A stretch of 25,506 bases of DNA, taken from the IMG/VR virus record IMGVR_UViG_3300045257_000103, positions 1 to 25,506 of that record, one strand, 5' to 3'. The translations under genes were made by a program, and so were the position numbers. The notes beneath the pieces are model-generated. The model was not told the origin of the DNA. It saw nothing but the letters and a program-made list of their open reading frames with translations, and made no database searches. Of the stretch, positions 16,777-24,507 are shown in pieces; position 1 is the first letter of the stretch, and each line of letters begins with the position of its first letter. This DNA comes from a virus.

Positions 16777-17061
16777 ATGTCGGAGATATACAAAATCTTC
16801 TTCAGAGATGAACGCTACGATTTCGGAGACCAATCCCTGATTGACATGTACAATCAAGAGAGTTACGGGACGGATGTATCTCCCCTCAACGGATATTATT
16901 GGGGGAAGAAATGGATGAACATCACCATAAAATCTTGGAAAGAAGATATCAAACTCGGTATTCTTTTAGAAACAGAACTGTACAATGACCCAACGTTTCC
17001 GCATTGGTGGTTAGATAAAGTATTCCCTCAAGGGAAAAATTCTATTGACAAGCATGGATAG
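16777..17061 (+). CDS. hypothetical protein, 94 aa, possibly frameshifted at 5' end
   Basis: The protein (MSEIYKIFFRDERYDFGDQS, then NGYYWGKKWMNITIKSWKED) is aromatic-rich and soluble, with no recognised domain. Its ATG has only AAGAAG upstream, whereas the frame is open further 5' to the strong ribosome-binding site at 16693 if one base shift is allowed. The true product may therefore be about 25 residues longer. It ends 37 bases before the likely protease start. Confidence 0.65.
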   Translation: MSEIYKIFFRDERYDFGDQSLIDMYNQESYGTDVSPLNGYYWGKKWMNITIKSWKEDIKLGILLETELYNDPTFPHWWLDKVFPQGKNSIDKHG

Positions 17062-17098
17062 GTCAATTAGAATACAACCTAACCCAAGAGGAAAATCC

Positions 17099-19012
17099 AT
17101 GGAAATTGCGGGAATCCACGAACGCCTTGCCGCAAAACGGATTGAATTGGATAATATTCGTGCCGAACTGAAGGCCCAATTCTATGGTATCGATGCTCAA
17201 ATCGACAAAATAGTCGAGTCGATCAAAACGTGGGTTATGCTGCCTGAAATCATCATGCAGCCATTGATCATCAATCTCTGGGGTCTGACAGGTGTTGGCA
17301 AAACATCATTGATCCGTGCCCTCGTGTCAAAACTGCGTTTCACCAACAAATACGTTGAAATCCAGATGGGAGACGATTCGTCTTTCGGATTCAGCCGCAA
17401 CAACCTCTGCACCATCCTTAAACAGTCTGCCATTGGTGAAGGTGAGCCGGGTATCATTCTGTTGGACGAGTTCCAACGTTTTCGTACCAAGGCTCGCGAC
17501 GGTGACGACCTCAAGGATTTGAAGTTCCAAGATATCTGGATGCTTCTGTCTGATGGTCGATTCGCCAAGGACTACGCTCTTTACGAAGAGCTAATGAGCT
17601 TCACTGAATACGCACTCATGTCCGCTTCAGATCGTGATGACGATGACGATGACGATGATGACAACGAACGAGCGGCAAAGCGCAAGAAAAAGCAGGCTCC
17701 CAAGAAGCCGTTCCGTTTGAACCGTTGGCAGGTTTCCAACCTGCGAGGCTTGCTCGGTAAGAGCTATTCCAGTGAACTCTTGGCTACCAAGAGCATCGAT
17801 GAACTAAAAGAAATCATCGATGACTACCTCAACAAGGAAGCCGGTGGTTCCATCGACTATTCCAAATGCTTGATCTTCATCAGTGGCAATCTCGATGAAG
17901 CGTACTCCATGTCCGAAGATACAGATGACTGCGATACCGATGCCGATATCTTCCACGAGTTTTCCAAGAAGATAAACATCATCGACATCAAAGCGGCCTT
18001 GAGCATGCGTTTCAAACCGGAACAGATTGCTCGCTTGGGCAACAACCATATCATCTACCCATCGTTGGCACGTTCATCGTATGAAAGCATCATCGATTCT
18101 ACCTGTCGCGGATATTTGACACGAGCCGAAGATATCTCCGGCATCCGCTGTTCCATGGGGTCTTCCGTGGTTTCGGAAATCTACGACAATTCAGTATATC
18201 CTACACAGGGAACACGTCCGGTGTTCTCCAGCATCCACAAGATGTTCGGAAGTCCACTGTCAGATGGTATCTTCTGGGCCATTTCAGAGAATATAGATTC
18301 CATGAGTGTGGACATTTCTTCGGAGAAGTCTGCCATTGTCTTCAGTTCGGGAGATAAATCTAAAGAAGTAGCGGTCGATTTTGATATTCGCAATCGTCGG
18401 TCGGGATATTCGGAAGATTTTCTTGCGTTGGTGTCCACACATGAAGTGGGCCATGCAATTATCTTATCGCACCTGTTCCGACAACCACCCATGGAAATCA
18501 TGGTCAATCCGGCTTCCTTCGAGGGTGGTTACACTCTGTTGGAGTACAAGTCCGACAATCGCCAAACGTATCTGGATCGCATCTGCGTATCGTTCGGCGG
18601 CACGGTTGCCGAGGAAATCATATTCGGCGAATATAAAATATCTGCCGGTAACGCCTCGGATATCAAGAATGCAACCGCTATTGCAGGTAAGATGGTTCGC
18701 TGGTCGTCAATGACCAAGGAACAGATAGGAGCGGTCAATCCAGATGAACCGTTGATGTATCGTAACTCGGATAAAAGCGATTTATTGATCGAAGAGATAC
18801 TTCGTGACCAGCGTCAGCGGGCCACGGAAATCCTCACCGAAAAACGGGAGTTCTTGATCAAATGCGCCAAACACCTGATGACACGTAAAAAGATGACCGC
18901 AGAAGAGTTCATGAGCTATGCGGAAAACCAGTTCATCTTTGACGGTTACAGCAAAGAGAAAAAGATGGTTGACATTCGCGAAAAATACGCAGATATTCTT
19001 AACAAAGCCTGA
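17099..19012 (+). CDS. AAA+ / FtsH-like M41 metalloprotease, soluble
   Basis: An ATP-driven zinc protease fused in one chain. Walker A is GLTGVGKT (62-69) and Walker B IILLDEFQ (119-126). An insert carries nine consecutive Asp residues (180-188) followed by RAAKRKKKQAPKK. A SGNLDE segment marks sensor 1. The C-terminal half has HEVGHA (448-453), the HExxH zinc site with FtsH spacing. VSFGGTVAEEIIFG and ISAGNASDIKNAT follow, where Asp521 is the probable third zinc ligand. Unlike bacterial FtsH it has no N-terminal membrane segments. The start at 17099 has AAGAGGA with good spacing; ATG 17054 and TTG 17045 lie upstream in frame with poorer sites. Targets may be host or phage proteins. Confidence 0.87.
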   Translation: MEIAGIHERLAAKRIELDNIRAELKAQFYGIDAQIDKIVESIKTWVMLPEIIMQPLIINLWGLTGVGKTSLIRALVSKLRFTNKYVEIQMGDDSSFGFSRNNLCTILKQSAIGEGEPGIILLDEFQRFRTKARDGDDLKDLKFQDIWMLLSDGRFAKDYALYEELMSFTEYALMSASDRDDDDDDDDDNERAAKRKKKQAPKKPFRLNRWQVSNLRGLLGKSYSSELLATKSIDELKEIIDDYLNKEAGGSIDYSKCLIFISGNLDEAYSMSEDTDDCDTDADIFHEFSKKINIIDIKAALSMRFKPEQIARLGNNHIIYPSLARSSYESIIDSTCRGYLTRAEDISGIRCSMGSSVVSEIYDNSVYPTQGTRPVFSSIHKMFGSPLSDGIFWAISENIDSMSVDISSEKSAIVFSSGDKSKEVAVDFDIRNRRSGYSEDFLALVSTHEVGHAIILSHLFRQPPMEIMVNPASFEGGYTLLEYKSDNRQTYLDRICVSFGGTVAEEIIFGEYKISAGNASDIKNATAIAGKMVRWSSMTKEQIGAVNPDEPLMYRNSDKSDLLIEEILRDQRQRATEILTEKREFLIKCAKHLMTRKKMTAEEFMSYAENQFIFDGYSKEKKMVDIREKYADILNKA

Positions 19013-19043
19013 GCTTTATTTTACGTTATCTTTGGTGTGCCGG

Positions 19044-19051
19044 TATAAATA
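19044..19051 (+). promoter_or_regulatory. T4-like late promoter motif
   Basis: Exact TATAAATA, 29 bases before the glycosyltransferase ATG. Confidence 0.6.
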
Positions 19052-19080
19052 CTTGCATTCCAAAGAGGTAAAAGAGGCCC

Positions 19081-20178
19081 ATGCGCAAGAAAGCATTATT
19101 CATCTGTAAGCAGACAAATGATAACATCCCTAGCTCGTATGGATACTTCAGAACGTTCTCCGGCTTATTCAATAGCGCCAAGTTTGTATCTGAAATGCTC
19201 CATGAAGAAGGGTTCTACTCTCACATAGAGATTGCGCACGACAACAACGATATTGACAAGCTTGTAACCAAGCATCGACCCGACGTGGTTTTCATCGAAG
19301 CTCTGTGGGTTGTGCCAGAGAAGTTCGTTGTTCTTCATCGCCTGCATCCTAACGTGAAATGGGTAGTACGTTTACATAGTGCATTGCCATTTTTGGCGAT
19401 GGAAAGCTTGGCCGTCGATTGGTGTGTACGCTATTTGATCAACCATGATAATGTCATGGTTGCTCCAAATATGCCAAGCTTGGTTGATGACATTGGTTTG
19501 ATGGTTTCATCTTTGGGTATTGATTTGCGCAAAATCGTATATTTGCCGAACTACTATCCTATCGAAAAACATACTCCGAATTATGAGCGACATCATACTA
19601 AATGTGACGGTGAAGATTTCATCGTAAATATAGGTTGTTTCGGAGCGATCAGGCCCTTCAAGAACCAGCTAATACAAGCGGTGGCTGCCATCAAGTTCGC
19701 AAATACGATTGGTGCCAAACTACGCTTTCATATTAATGGAAACAGAATCGAGCAACAGGGAAATAGCAATCTGAATAATATCAGAAGTTTATTTCAGTAT
19801 CAGCAGAAACATGAATTAGTAGAACATGCATGGCAGCCGCATAAAGGGTTCATCAAACTACTTGAAACCATGGATATGGGTATGCAAGTGAGTTTCACCG
19901 AAACCTTCAATATCGTGACCGCAGACATGGTTAGCCTTGGGATACCAGTGGTCACTTCTTCGGTAATTGATTGGGTAAATCCAGACTTCTATGCCGATCC
20001 CAACAGTACACAAGATATTTTCGAAACACTTCTAAGGACGTGGGAAAGTAGTAAATACCACACACAGTATACAAATCGAGAAGGTTTGGCAGAATACGAC
20101 AAAATCGCCAAACATCTTTGGACTTCGTTCTTAGATGGGACACACCACCATCACAAGGCACATCATGAGCAACCGTGA
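19081..20178 (+). CDS. GT-B family glycosyltransferase
   Basis: A 365-residue protein with the two-domain GT-B layout. The N-terminal Rossmann domain includes RPDVVFIEALWVVPEKF. A linker follows, then NIGCFGAIRPFKNQLIQAV, the start of the nucleotide-sugar domain. Near the C-terminus, MDMGMQVSFTETFNIVTADM and GIPVVTSS form the region containing the acidic donor-binding motif of GT4-like enzymes. It could modify phage DNA, a virion protein or host surface glycan. The C-terminus has a His cluster (HHHHKAHH). It is preceded by an exact late-promoter motif and an AAAGAGG-type ribosome-binding site, and the next gene starts inside its 3' end, 14 bases before the stop. Confidence 0.78.
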   Translation: MRKKALFICKQTNDNIPSSYGYFRTFSGLFNSAKFVSEMLHEEGFYSHIEIAHDNNDIDKLVTKHRPDVVFIEALWVVPEKFVVLHRLHPNVKWVVRLHSALPFLAMESLAVDWCVRYLINHDNVMVAPNMPSLVDDIGLMVSSLGIDLRKIVYLPNYYPIEKHTPNYERHHTKCDGEDFIVNIGCFGAIRPFKNQLIQAVAAIKFANTIGAKLRFHINGNRIEQQGNSNLNNIRSLFQYQQKHELVEHAWQPHKGFIKLLETMDMGMQVSFTETFNIVTADMVSLGIPVVTSSVIDWVNPDFYADPNSTQDIFETLLRTWESSKYHTQYTNREGLAEYDKIAKHLWTSFLDGTHHHHKAHHEQP

Positions 20179-20362
20179 CAACTTTGATTTCTTGATAGAA
20201 ATGCATGAATCCGTAGCTTGGGAAACTATTCAAGAGTATGGATTTATACCAAGAGTCATTCGACGTAACAACATTCCTATCGTTTGCACTCGTGATAACG
20301 TTCCTAACCGTATCAATCTTAGAATTTCCTCCAATATCGTTGAATCATACGATCTGGGATAA
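20165..20362 (+). CDS. I78-like peptidase inhibitor
   Basis: A 65-residue protein whose second half, GFIPRVIRRNNIPIVCTRDN followed by VPNRINLRIS and IVESYDLG, matches the inhibitor I78 pattern (VIR, T.D..P.R.N....D..I....G). I78 proteins block serine proteases with an exposed loop. No signal peptide is present, so the target would be cytoplasmic. It overlaps the end of the glycosyltransferase gene by 14 bases. The encoded FtsH-like protease is a metalloenzyme and not an expected target. Confidence 0.55.
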   Translation: MSNRDNFDFLIEMHESVAWETIQEYGFIPRVIRRNNIPIVCTRDNVPNRINLRISSNIVESYDLG

Positions 20363-20377
20363 CCCCAAAAAGAGCCT

Positions 20378-20725
20378 ATGTATACCATATCACTTGATCC
20401 ACAAGGTGGAATTGTCATCGTGTGCGATGACCATACCTTCCCGCTTTACCGCCGATTACATCTGACAGTCCGTTCCGGCATAGAAACCGATGACACCCTT
20501 CTAATGGCCTTGGAAGACGATGTATATGCCGAAGTCGTTTCCTATCTTGAAACGACATTTGGAATAGCCTCGGGTCTTCAAGATACCAACAACCCACTGA
20601 TTCATAAGATGAAACTTGAGATACTCAATTCCTTTCTTGATAAAATTCAGAACGGAATTATCAATAGGCTCAAGCCGCGTGGTGTTGTCTCATTTTCGAT
20701 AGAGAGATTGACTCCTGAACTCTAA
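20378..20725 (+). CDS. hypothetical protein, 115 aa
   Basis: Begins with strands (YTISLDPQGGIVIVCDDHTF) and continues with helices (DDTLLMALEDDVYAEVVSYL; KMKLEILNSFLDKIQNGII). No family is recognised. ATG 20378 follows AAAGAGCCT. The promoter for the next gene overlaps its 3' end. Confidence 0.7.
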   Translation: MYTISLDPQGGIVIVCDDHTFPLYRRLHLTVRSGIETDDTLLMALEDDVYAEVVSYLETTFGIASGLQDTNNPLIHKMKLEILNSFLDKIQNGIINRLKPRGVVSFSIERLTPEL

Positions 20726-20734
20726 TGATGGACA
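20706..20734 (+). promoter_or_regulatory. sigma70-like promoter
   Basis: TTGACT, 17 bases, GACAAT, overlapping the end of the upstream gene and 28 bases before the ATG at 20763. Confidence 0.5.
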
Positions 20735-20762
20735 ATGTATCCATCTTCAAAAGGGGTTCCGT

Positions 20763-21125
20763 ATGCTTACCAGAGACAACATCGAAGCCATCGTGGCCGA
20801 TTGTACGTTCAATGATTGGACGTTCCGAGTCGGCGAAAGCGACGGTGCGTTGTTTGTCCAAGTTCTATTTCGAGACAAGGATAGAATTACTGGCATTGAA
20901 GAATGGCAGCATTGCCGAAAGTGGATGATATCGAAGCACTCCACGAAGTCCGAAGTGGTGCGTACCGCGTTCAAGGCCGTTGAGGCTGCGGTGATACATG
21001 AAGCACAGGAAGCTTTCAAGTACAAGGGATGTCGCGTGTACAATCCGCATTTTGACATTGACCTTCTCGTTGAGTTCACCCAAGGAAAGCATCTTTCGTT
21101 GCGCCCGGAACCCCCGACATCATGA
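20763..21125 (+). CDS. hypothetical phage protein, 120 aa
   Basis: A mixed alpha/beta protein: DWTFRVGESDGALFVQVLFR, then EEWQHCRKWMISKHSTKSEV, then TAFKAVEAAVIHEAQEAFKY and NPHFDIDLLVEF. The TAFKAVEAAV..HE...F.Y.G...... .HFD block resembles a common uncharacterised phage family. The ribosome-binding site is AAAAGGGG. The stop overlaps the next start by 4 bases (ATGA). Confidence 0.77.
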   Translation: MLTRDNIEAIVADCTFNDWTFRVGESDGALFVQVLFRDKDRITGIEEWQHCRKWMISKHSTKSEVVRTAFKAVEAAVIHEAQEAFKYKGCRVYNPHFDIDLLVEFTQGKHLSLRPEPPTS

Positions 21126-21802
21126 GGTATAAGCTAGCAGGCCCTTATCCTCACGAAATTCATATTACCGTAGACCCAACTTCCGATCCTTCACGATTTG
21201 AACAGACGTGCAAGGATTTGCATTTGAAGCCGGTTTTGGTGAAGAACATCGCCAAAAACAAACAGGTCTATACTGATCTACTCACGTCACAAACGCTGAT
21301 GTCAAACAGTGCCGTGGCCATGCAAACCATGGCAAAAACGGCTCTTGCATTAGAAAGCCGTGGCTATAAGATCGTTCGAAAGAAGATTGAGACGGCACCG
21401 ACGCATATAACGGTACCGACCATAGACAACGGGTTCCCGGCAACCGAAGCATCTGTTACCTATTTTGAATCGCATATCAAAGTGGTGGAATTGATCGATG
21501 GGGAGTTCCCAGAGGATAGGATCGAAGTGAGCGCCGCATTGGGGCATATTATGCGAGCTAACCCCAAGATTCATCTATCAGTAACATATGCAGAAGCGTT
21601 TGCCAAGATCAAATCCTTTATCTTTACCATACGAGACCGTAATACTGTACTGGAAGTATTCAAGAATCAGGTCGAAACCTTCAGTAGAACTCTAAGCGGT
21701 TGCGGGTTCCACACTCGTTCCCCGGAAATAGAGTTCGCCATCTACGATTCCAACATCAACCATGACCTTGAGTGGATGAAACCCCTTGCGTCCAAGTTGT
21801 AA
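21122..21802 (+). CDS. hypothetical protein, 226 aa, HxT motifs
   Basis: I do not recognise this 226-residue protein with confidence. It contains HEIHITVDPTSDP near the start, PTHITVPTIDNGF near residue 97 and ESHIKVVELIDGEF near 118. The repeated H-I-T and strand-like contexts recall the paired HxT/S motifs of 2H phosphoesterases, but spacing and overall fold cannot be confirmed by reading. The start overlaps the upstream stop, so both are co-translated. The promoter of the next gene overlaps its end. Confidence 0.7.
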   Translation: MRYKLAGPYPHEIHITVDPTSDPSRFEQTCKDLHLKPVLVKNIAKNKQVYTDLLTSQTLMSNSAVAMQTMAKTALALESRGYKIVRKKIETAPTHITVPTIDNGFPATEASVTYFESHIKVVELIDGEFPEDRIEVSAALGHIMRANPKIHLSVTYAEAFAKIKSFIFTIRDRNTVLEVFKNQVETFSRTLSGCGFHTRSPEIEFAIYDSNINHDLEWMKPLASKL

Positions 21803-21825
21803 TCTTGAGATAATGATGTATCTCA
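21786..21825 (+). promoter_or_regulatory. sigma70-like promoter overlapping an inverted repeat
   Basis: TTGCGT, 17 bases, GATAAT (21809-21814). TGAGATA (21806-21812) and TATCTCA (21819-21825) are inverted repeats covering the -10 and start region, immediately before the AGAGG ribosome-binding site. This suggests operator or RNA-hairpin control of the ADP-ribosyltransferase gene. Confidence 0.5.
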
Positions 21826-21837
21826 GAGGTATAAGTA

Positions 21838-23124
21838 ATGACCAAGAAATTCACGATGCTCCTGATGTCCAATGCGACAGAGAACAACAACAAGTTCTAT
21901 GAAGTCAAGTTGGAAGATGACGACTCGGTAATCGCACGCTATGGCCGCGTCGGCGCTCAGGGTGTAGTGGAAAACAAGGGCTATGGCGAATCTACGTTTG
22001 ATAGTGTGATTGCCAAGAAAAAGAAGAAAGGGTATCGTGAAGTCGATATTCTGACGACCAATAATGTCGCAACTACCTCGACTGCATCGTCGCCTGTCCA
22101 CACAAGTTTGGTGGAAGTTGCCAAGCGTGATATCGCAAAACACAATCCGGAACTGAACCAACTTCTGGAACGACTGGCGAAAATCAACAAATTTCAGCTT
22201 CTGGCTGCATCCGGTGGGCAGATTGACATCGTTGACGGCGTCGTCCGCACACCGCTCGGGCTGGTCACGCTCAATAGCGTGAAAACTGCACAGGACAAGT
22301 TGGTCAGTCTTGAGCATTTCATCAAGACAAGCCACAGTGATGACAAGGGATATATTTCCACTCTGGAAGATTACCTGACCCTCGTTCCGCAAAAAATTCC
22401 GGCCAAGCGTGGCTGGCACACGGCGTTCTTTACGGAGTTCACTTCGTTTCAGAAGCAGAACGAACTGTTGGAACAGTTGGAAAACTCCATCATCAGCAAT
22501 AGCGCCGCTCCGCCAACTCCGGTCACCGATAAAAAGGATGCCGAAGTGAAGCGCGTCTTTGGCTATTCCTTGGACAAGGTCAGCGACAGGGACGTGTTCA
22601 AGCGGGTGGAGAAGTATTACACGTCCAACATCAATCGTGGTCACGCCTGCTCGCATCTGAAGCTGAAGAACCTCTTCGTCATCACCAATGATGATAAGAA
22701 GGCCCGCTATCATCGGATGCTCGGCAAGGTCGGCAACGAGAAGCAACTCTGGCATGGCACCCGCGCCCATAACGTGCTGTCCATCCTGAAGGCTGGCCTG
22801 ATTATCCCAACGTCTTCCGGTGGTTACACCATTACTGGTAGAATGTTCGGTGATGGTGTATACTTTAGCGACCAGTCGAGCAAGAGTCTCAACTACGCCC
22901 ATGGCTATTGGGGCGGTGGCCCACGTGAGAACAACTGCTTCATGTTCTTGGCGAATGTCGCGATGGGCAAGGAATACGTCCCACCGCGTCCCATGCACCG
23001 TCCACCGGCAGGGTATGACTCCATGTTCGCCATTGGTGGTAAGAGTGGCGTGGCCAACAACGAAATGATTGTGTATGACCTTGACCAGACCCATTTGGCC
23101 TATCTGTGCGAGTTCGACGCTTAA
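21838..23124 (+). CDS. WGR-PARP ADP-ribosyltransferase
   Basis: A poly(ADP-ribose) polymerase-type enzyme, using NAD+ to attach ADP-ribose to target molecules. An N-terminal WGR domain (about residues 1-72, with VIARYGRVGAQG at its core) would bind DNA ends. A helical regulatory region follows (GYISTLEDYLTLVPQKIPAK is typical). The C-terminal catalytic domain has LWHGTR (His306), GDGVYFSD (Tyr342) and NNEMIVYD (Glu409), giving the full H-Y-E triad of PARP1. At 428 residues it is complete. GC-rich third positions are stronger than in neighbouring small genes. It lies behind its own early-type promoter. Targets could be host RNA polymerase, DNA or other proteins. Confidence 0.88.
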   Translation: MTKKFTMLLMSNATENNNKFYEVKLEDDDSVIARYGRVGAQGVVENKGYGESTFDSVIAKKKKKGYREVDILTTNNVATTSTASSPVHTSLVEVAKRDIAKHNPELNQLLERLAKINKFQLLAASGGQIDIVDGVVRTPLGLVTLNSVKTAQDKLVSLEHFIKTSHSDDKGYISTLEDYLTLVPQKIPAKRGWHTAFFTEFTSFQKQNELLEQLENSIISNSAAPPTPVTDKKDAEVKRVFGYSLDKVSDRDVFKRVEKYYTSNINRGHACSHLKLKNLFVITNDDKKARYHRMLGKVGNEKQLWHGTRAHNVLSILKAGLIIPTSSGGYTITGRMFGDGVYFSDQSSKSLNYAHGYWGGGPRENNCFMFLANVAMGKEYVPPRPMHRPPAGYDSMFAIGGKSGVANNEMIVYDLDQTHLAYLCEFDA

Positions 23125-23149
23125 CTTCCATCACAAACGAGGAAATTCC

Positions 23150-23560
23150 ATGAAAATGTTTATCCCATCCCTTGATGACAAAAAGACCATCACTGTGGAC
23201 AACGTCACAAAGTCTGAAGCAGAAGCCTTTGCAAGCTTCTGGGACTTTTCGGTTACCCGCAAGCGGAAAATCAACAGGAACGATGATGCCACTCCGGCGA
23301 TGGTACAGTTCTTCACCGGTAACGTGGACTTGACTTCACTGGATGAAGACTTCGACGAACTCGACAATCTCGTTGAGAACCTGATGACTTCACGCGTCCC
23401 ACAGAAGCGTGGTCGCCGTATCGTCATTGTGGACACGGATACCAATGAAGTTGGCGTCGGAACGACCGTGGTATACAACCAGAACTGGGCTATGCGTGGT
23501 GTGGATGACGATACTGTCCCGACCACTCTGGCCGCTGTCGCGACCAAGATGAACGACTGA
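23150..23560 (+). CDS. hypothetical protein, 136 aa
   Basis: An acidic protein with a central DVDLTSLDEDFDELDNL-like Asp/Glu stretch (acidic segment near residues 60-80) and a basic patch (PQKRGRRIVIVDTDTNE). Start at 23150 has an excellent CGAGGAAATTCC ribosome-binding site. It is separated from the ADP-ribosyltransferase by 25 bases and ends before a terminator, so the two likely form a unit. No domain is recognised. Confidence 0.72.
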   Translation: MKMFIPSLDDKKTITVDNVTKSEAEAFASFWDFSVTRKRKINRNDDATPAMVQFFTGNVDLTSLDEDFDELDNLVENLMTSRVPQKRGRRIVIVDTDTNEVGVGTTVVYNQNWAMRGVDDDTVPTTLAAVATKMND

Positions 23561-23585
23561 AAATACCAACCGTTTTCTAGATAGA

Positions 23586-23614
23586 GAAATGGCCCTTCGT
23601 GGGCCATTTCTTTG
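23586..23614 (+). terminator. intrinsic terminator
   Basis: GAAATGGCCC pairs with GGGCCATTTC around TTCGT, followed by TTT. The ATG inside the stem is not a credible gene start. Confidence 0.72.
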
Positions 23615-23621
23615 GAAGCCT

Positions 23622-23852
23622 ATGAATCGATTTACTCGCTCCTATTACGACAATTCGTTTTTCAAATTCGTGCAATGTCACTGGCAGGCATTAGCCTTGT
23701 CAGCACTCGCTCCCGTGTTCAGCGTGTTTTGTTTGTATTCAAATCATGTCTTAACCGTGCGACAGATGATCGTACAGATCATTTGTACCATTGGACTTTT
23801 CGGCTTCATTCTGATATGTTTGATAGTCAAGTGGAGAAGTCTCAATGACTGA
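23622..23852 (+). CDS. small membrane protein, 76 aa
   Basis: Two hydrophobic spans are visible: about residues 24-42 (ALALSALAPVFSVFCLYS) and 48-70 (MIVQIICTIGLFGFILICLI), with a basic loop and tail. An inner-membrane hairpin is likely. ATG 23622 follows TTTGGAAG just after the terminator. Its stop overlaps the next start by 8 bases. Pairing with a SLOG protein is noteworthy because SLOG and two-span proteins co-occur in some nucleotide-signalling systems; here that is only suggestive. Confidence 0.7.
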   Translation: MNRFTRSYYDNSFFKFVQCHWQALALSALAPVFSVFCLYSNHVLTVRQMIVQIICTIGLFGFILICLIVKWRSLND

Positions 23853-24402
23853 ACATTATTACACCGGAGTCGGTAGCCGTCAGACTCCCACAGATGTAGG
23901 CGTCGCAATGACGTGCATAGCCGCTGCGCTTGAGAGGGGCGAATGGGTATTACGTTCTGGGGGTGCCGATGGCGCAGATGCTTTCTTCGAAGCGGGCGTC
24001 ATATCTGATACAATGAAAGAAATCTATCTACCATGGAAGAAGTTCAATAAAAGTACCAGTCAACTCTTTAAATCGTTGCCAGAGGCTACGGAAATAGCCA
24101 AATCAATAATTCCACATTGGGAACATTTGAATCACGCTGGAAGGGCACTTCATACAAGAAATGTGCATCAAGTCTTAGGGCAAGATTTACATACGCCTTC
24201 ATCACTTCTCGTGTGTTGGACAAACGAAGCGCATGAACTGGGAGGTACGGCAACCGCAATAAAACTGGCCAGAAAGAATCACATTCCGATTCTTAATTTT
24301 GGAAAATTCGAAGATCAATCGACTGCAAATCTCCTCGAACAATTTTCGGCATTCTATGAGTTCTCTGGCGATTTTGAGCCTGTCTCGTTAATTTCTAGTT
24401 AA
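23845..24402 (+). CDS. SLOG-domain (DprA/LOG-like Rossmann) protein
   Basis: A 185-residue single-domain protein with the SLOG pattern: YTGVGSRQTP (6-15), VLRSGGADGADAFFEAG (35-51), and late in the chain LLVCWTNEAHELGGTATAIK with NHIPILNFG. SLOG folds bind nucleotides or nucleotide-derived signals such as ADP-ribose species. Some act as sensors in defence (for example ThsA), others are YAcAr-like housekeeping proteins. No effector domain is attached. It overlaps the membrane-protein gene by 8 bases and lies downstream of the ADP-ribosyltransferase. Sponge, sensor or enzyme roles are all open. Confidence 0.75.
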   Translation: MTEHYYTGVGSRQTPTDVGVAMTCIAAALERGEWVLRSGGADGADAFFEAGVISDTMKEIYLPWKKFNKSTSQLFKSLPEATEIAKSIIPHWEHLNHAGRALHTRNVHQVLGQDLHTPSSLLVCWTNEAHELGGTATAIKLARKNHIPILNFGKFEDQSTANLLEQFSAFYEFSGDFEPVSLISS

Positions 24403-24420
24403 TTTTTCGTATGAAAAGTG

Positions 24421-24452
24421 TTGACAACACCGGTTTCCGGGTGCTATAAATA
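24421..24452 (+). promoter_or_regulatory. composite sigma70-like and T4-like late promoter
   Basis: TTGACA, 18 bases, TATAAATA (24445-24452). The -10 region is an exact late-promoter motif and the -35 is consensus, so both host and phage sigma factors could use it. It lies 55 bases before the beta-barrel ATG. Confidence 0.65.
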
Positions 24453-24507
24453 CTGTTCCTACGAGAAACTTCACGTAGCAGACCACTAACCAATGGAGAT
24501 TTACCAC

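Noticed and set aside
21823-23094. 423-residue open frame on the minus strand
   Set aside because: It is exactly antisense to the WGR-PARP gene, has no ribosome-binding site or recognisable domain, and arises from the GC-rich third positions of the plus-strand gene.
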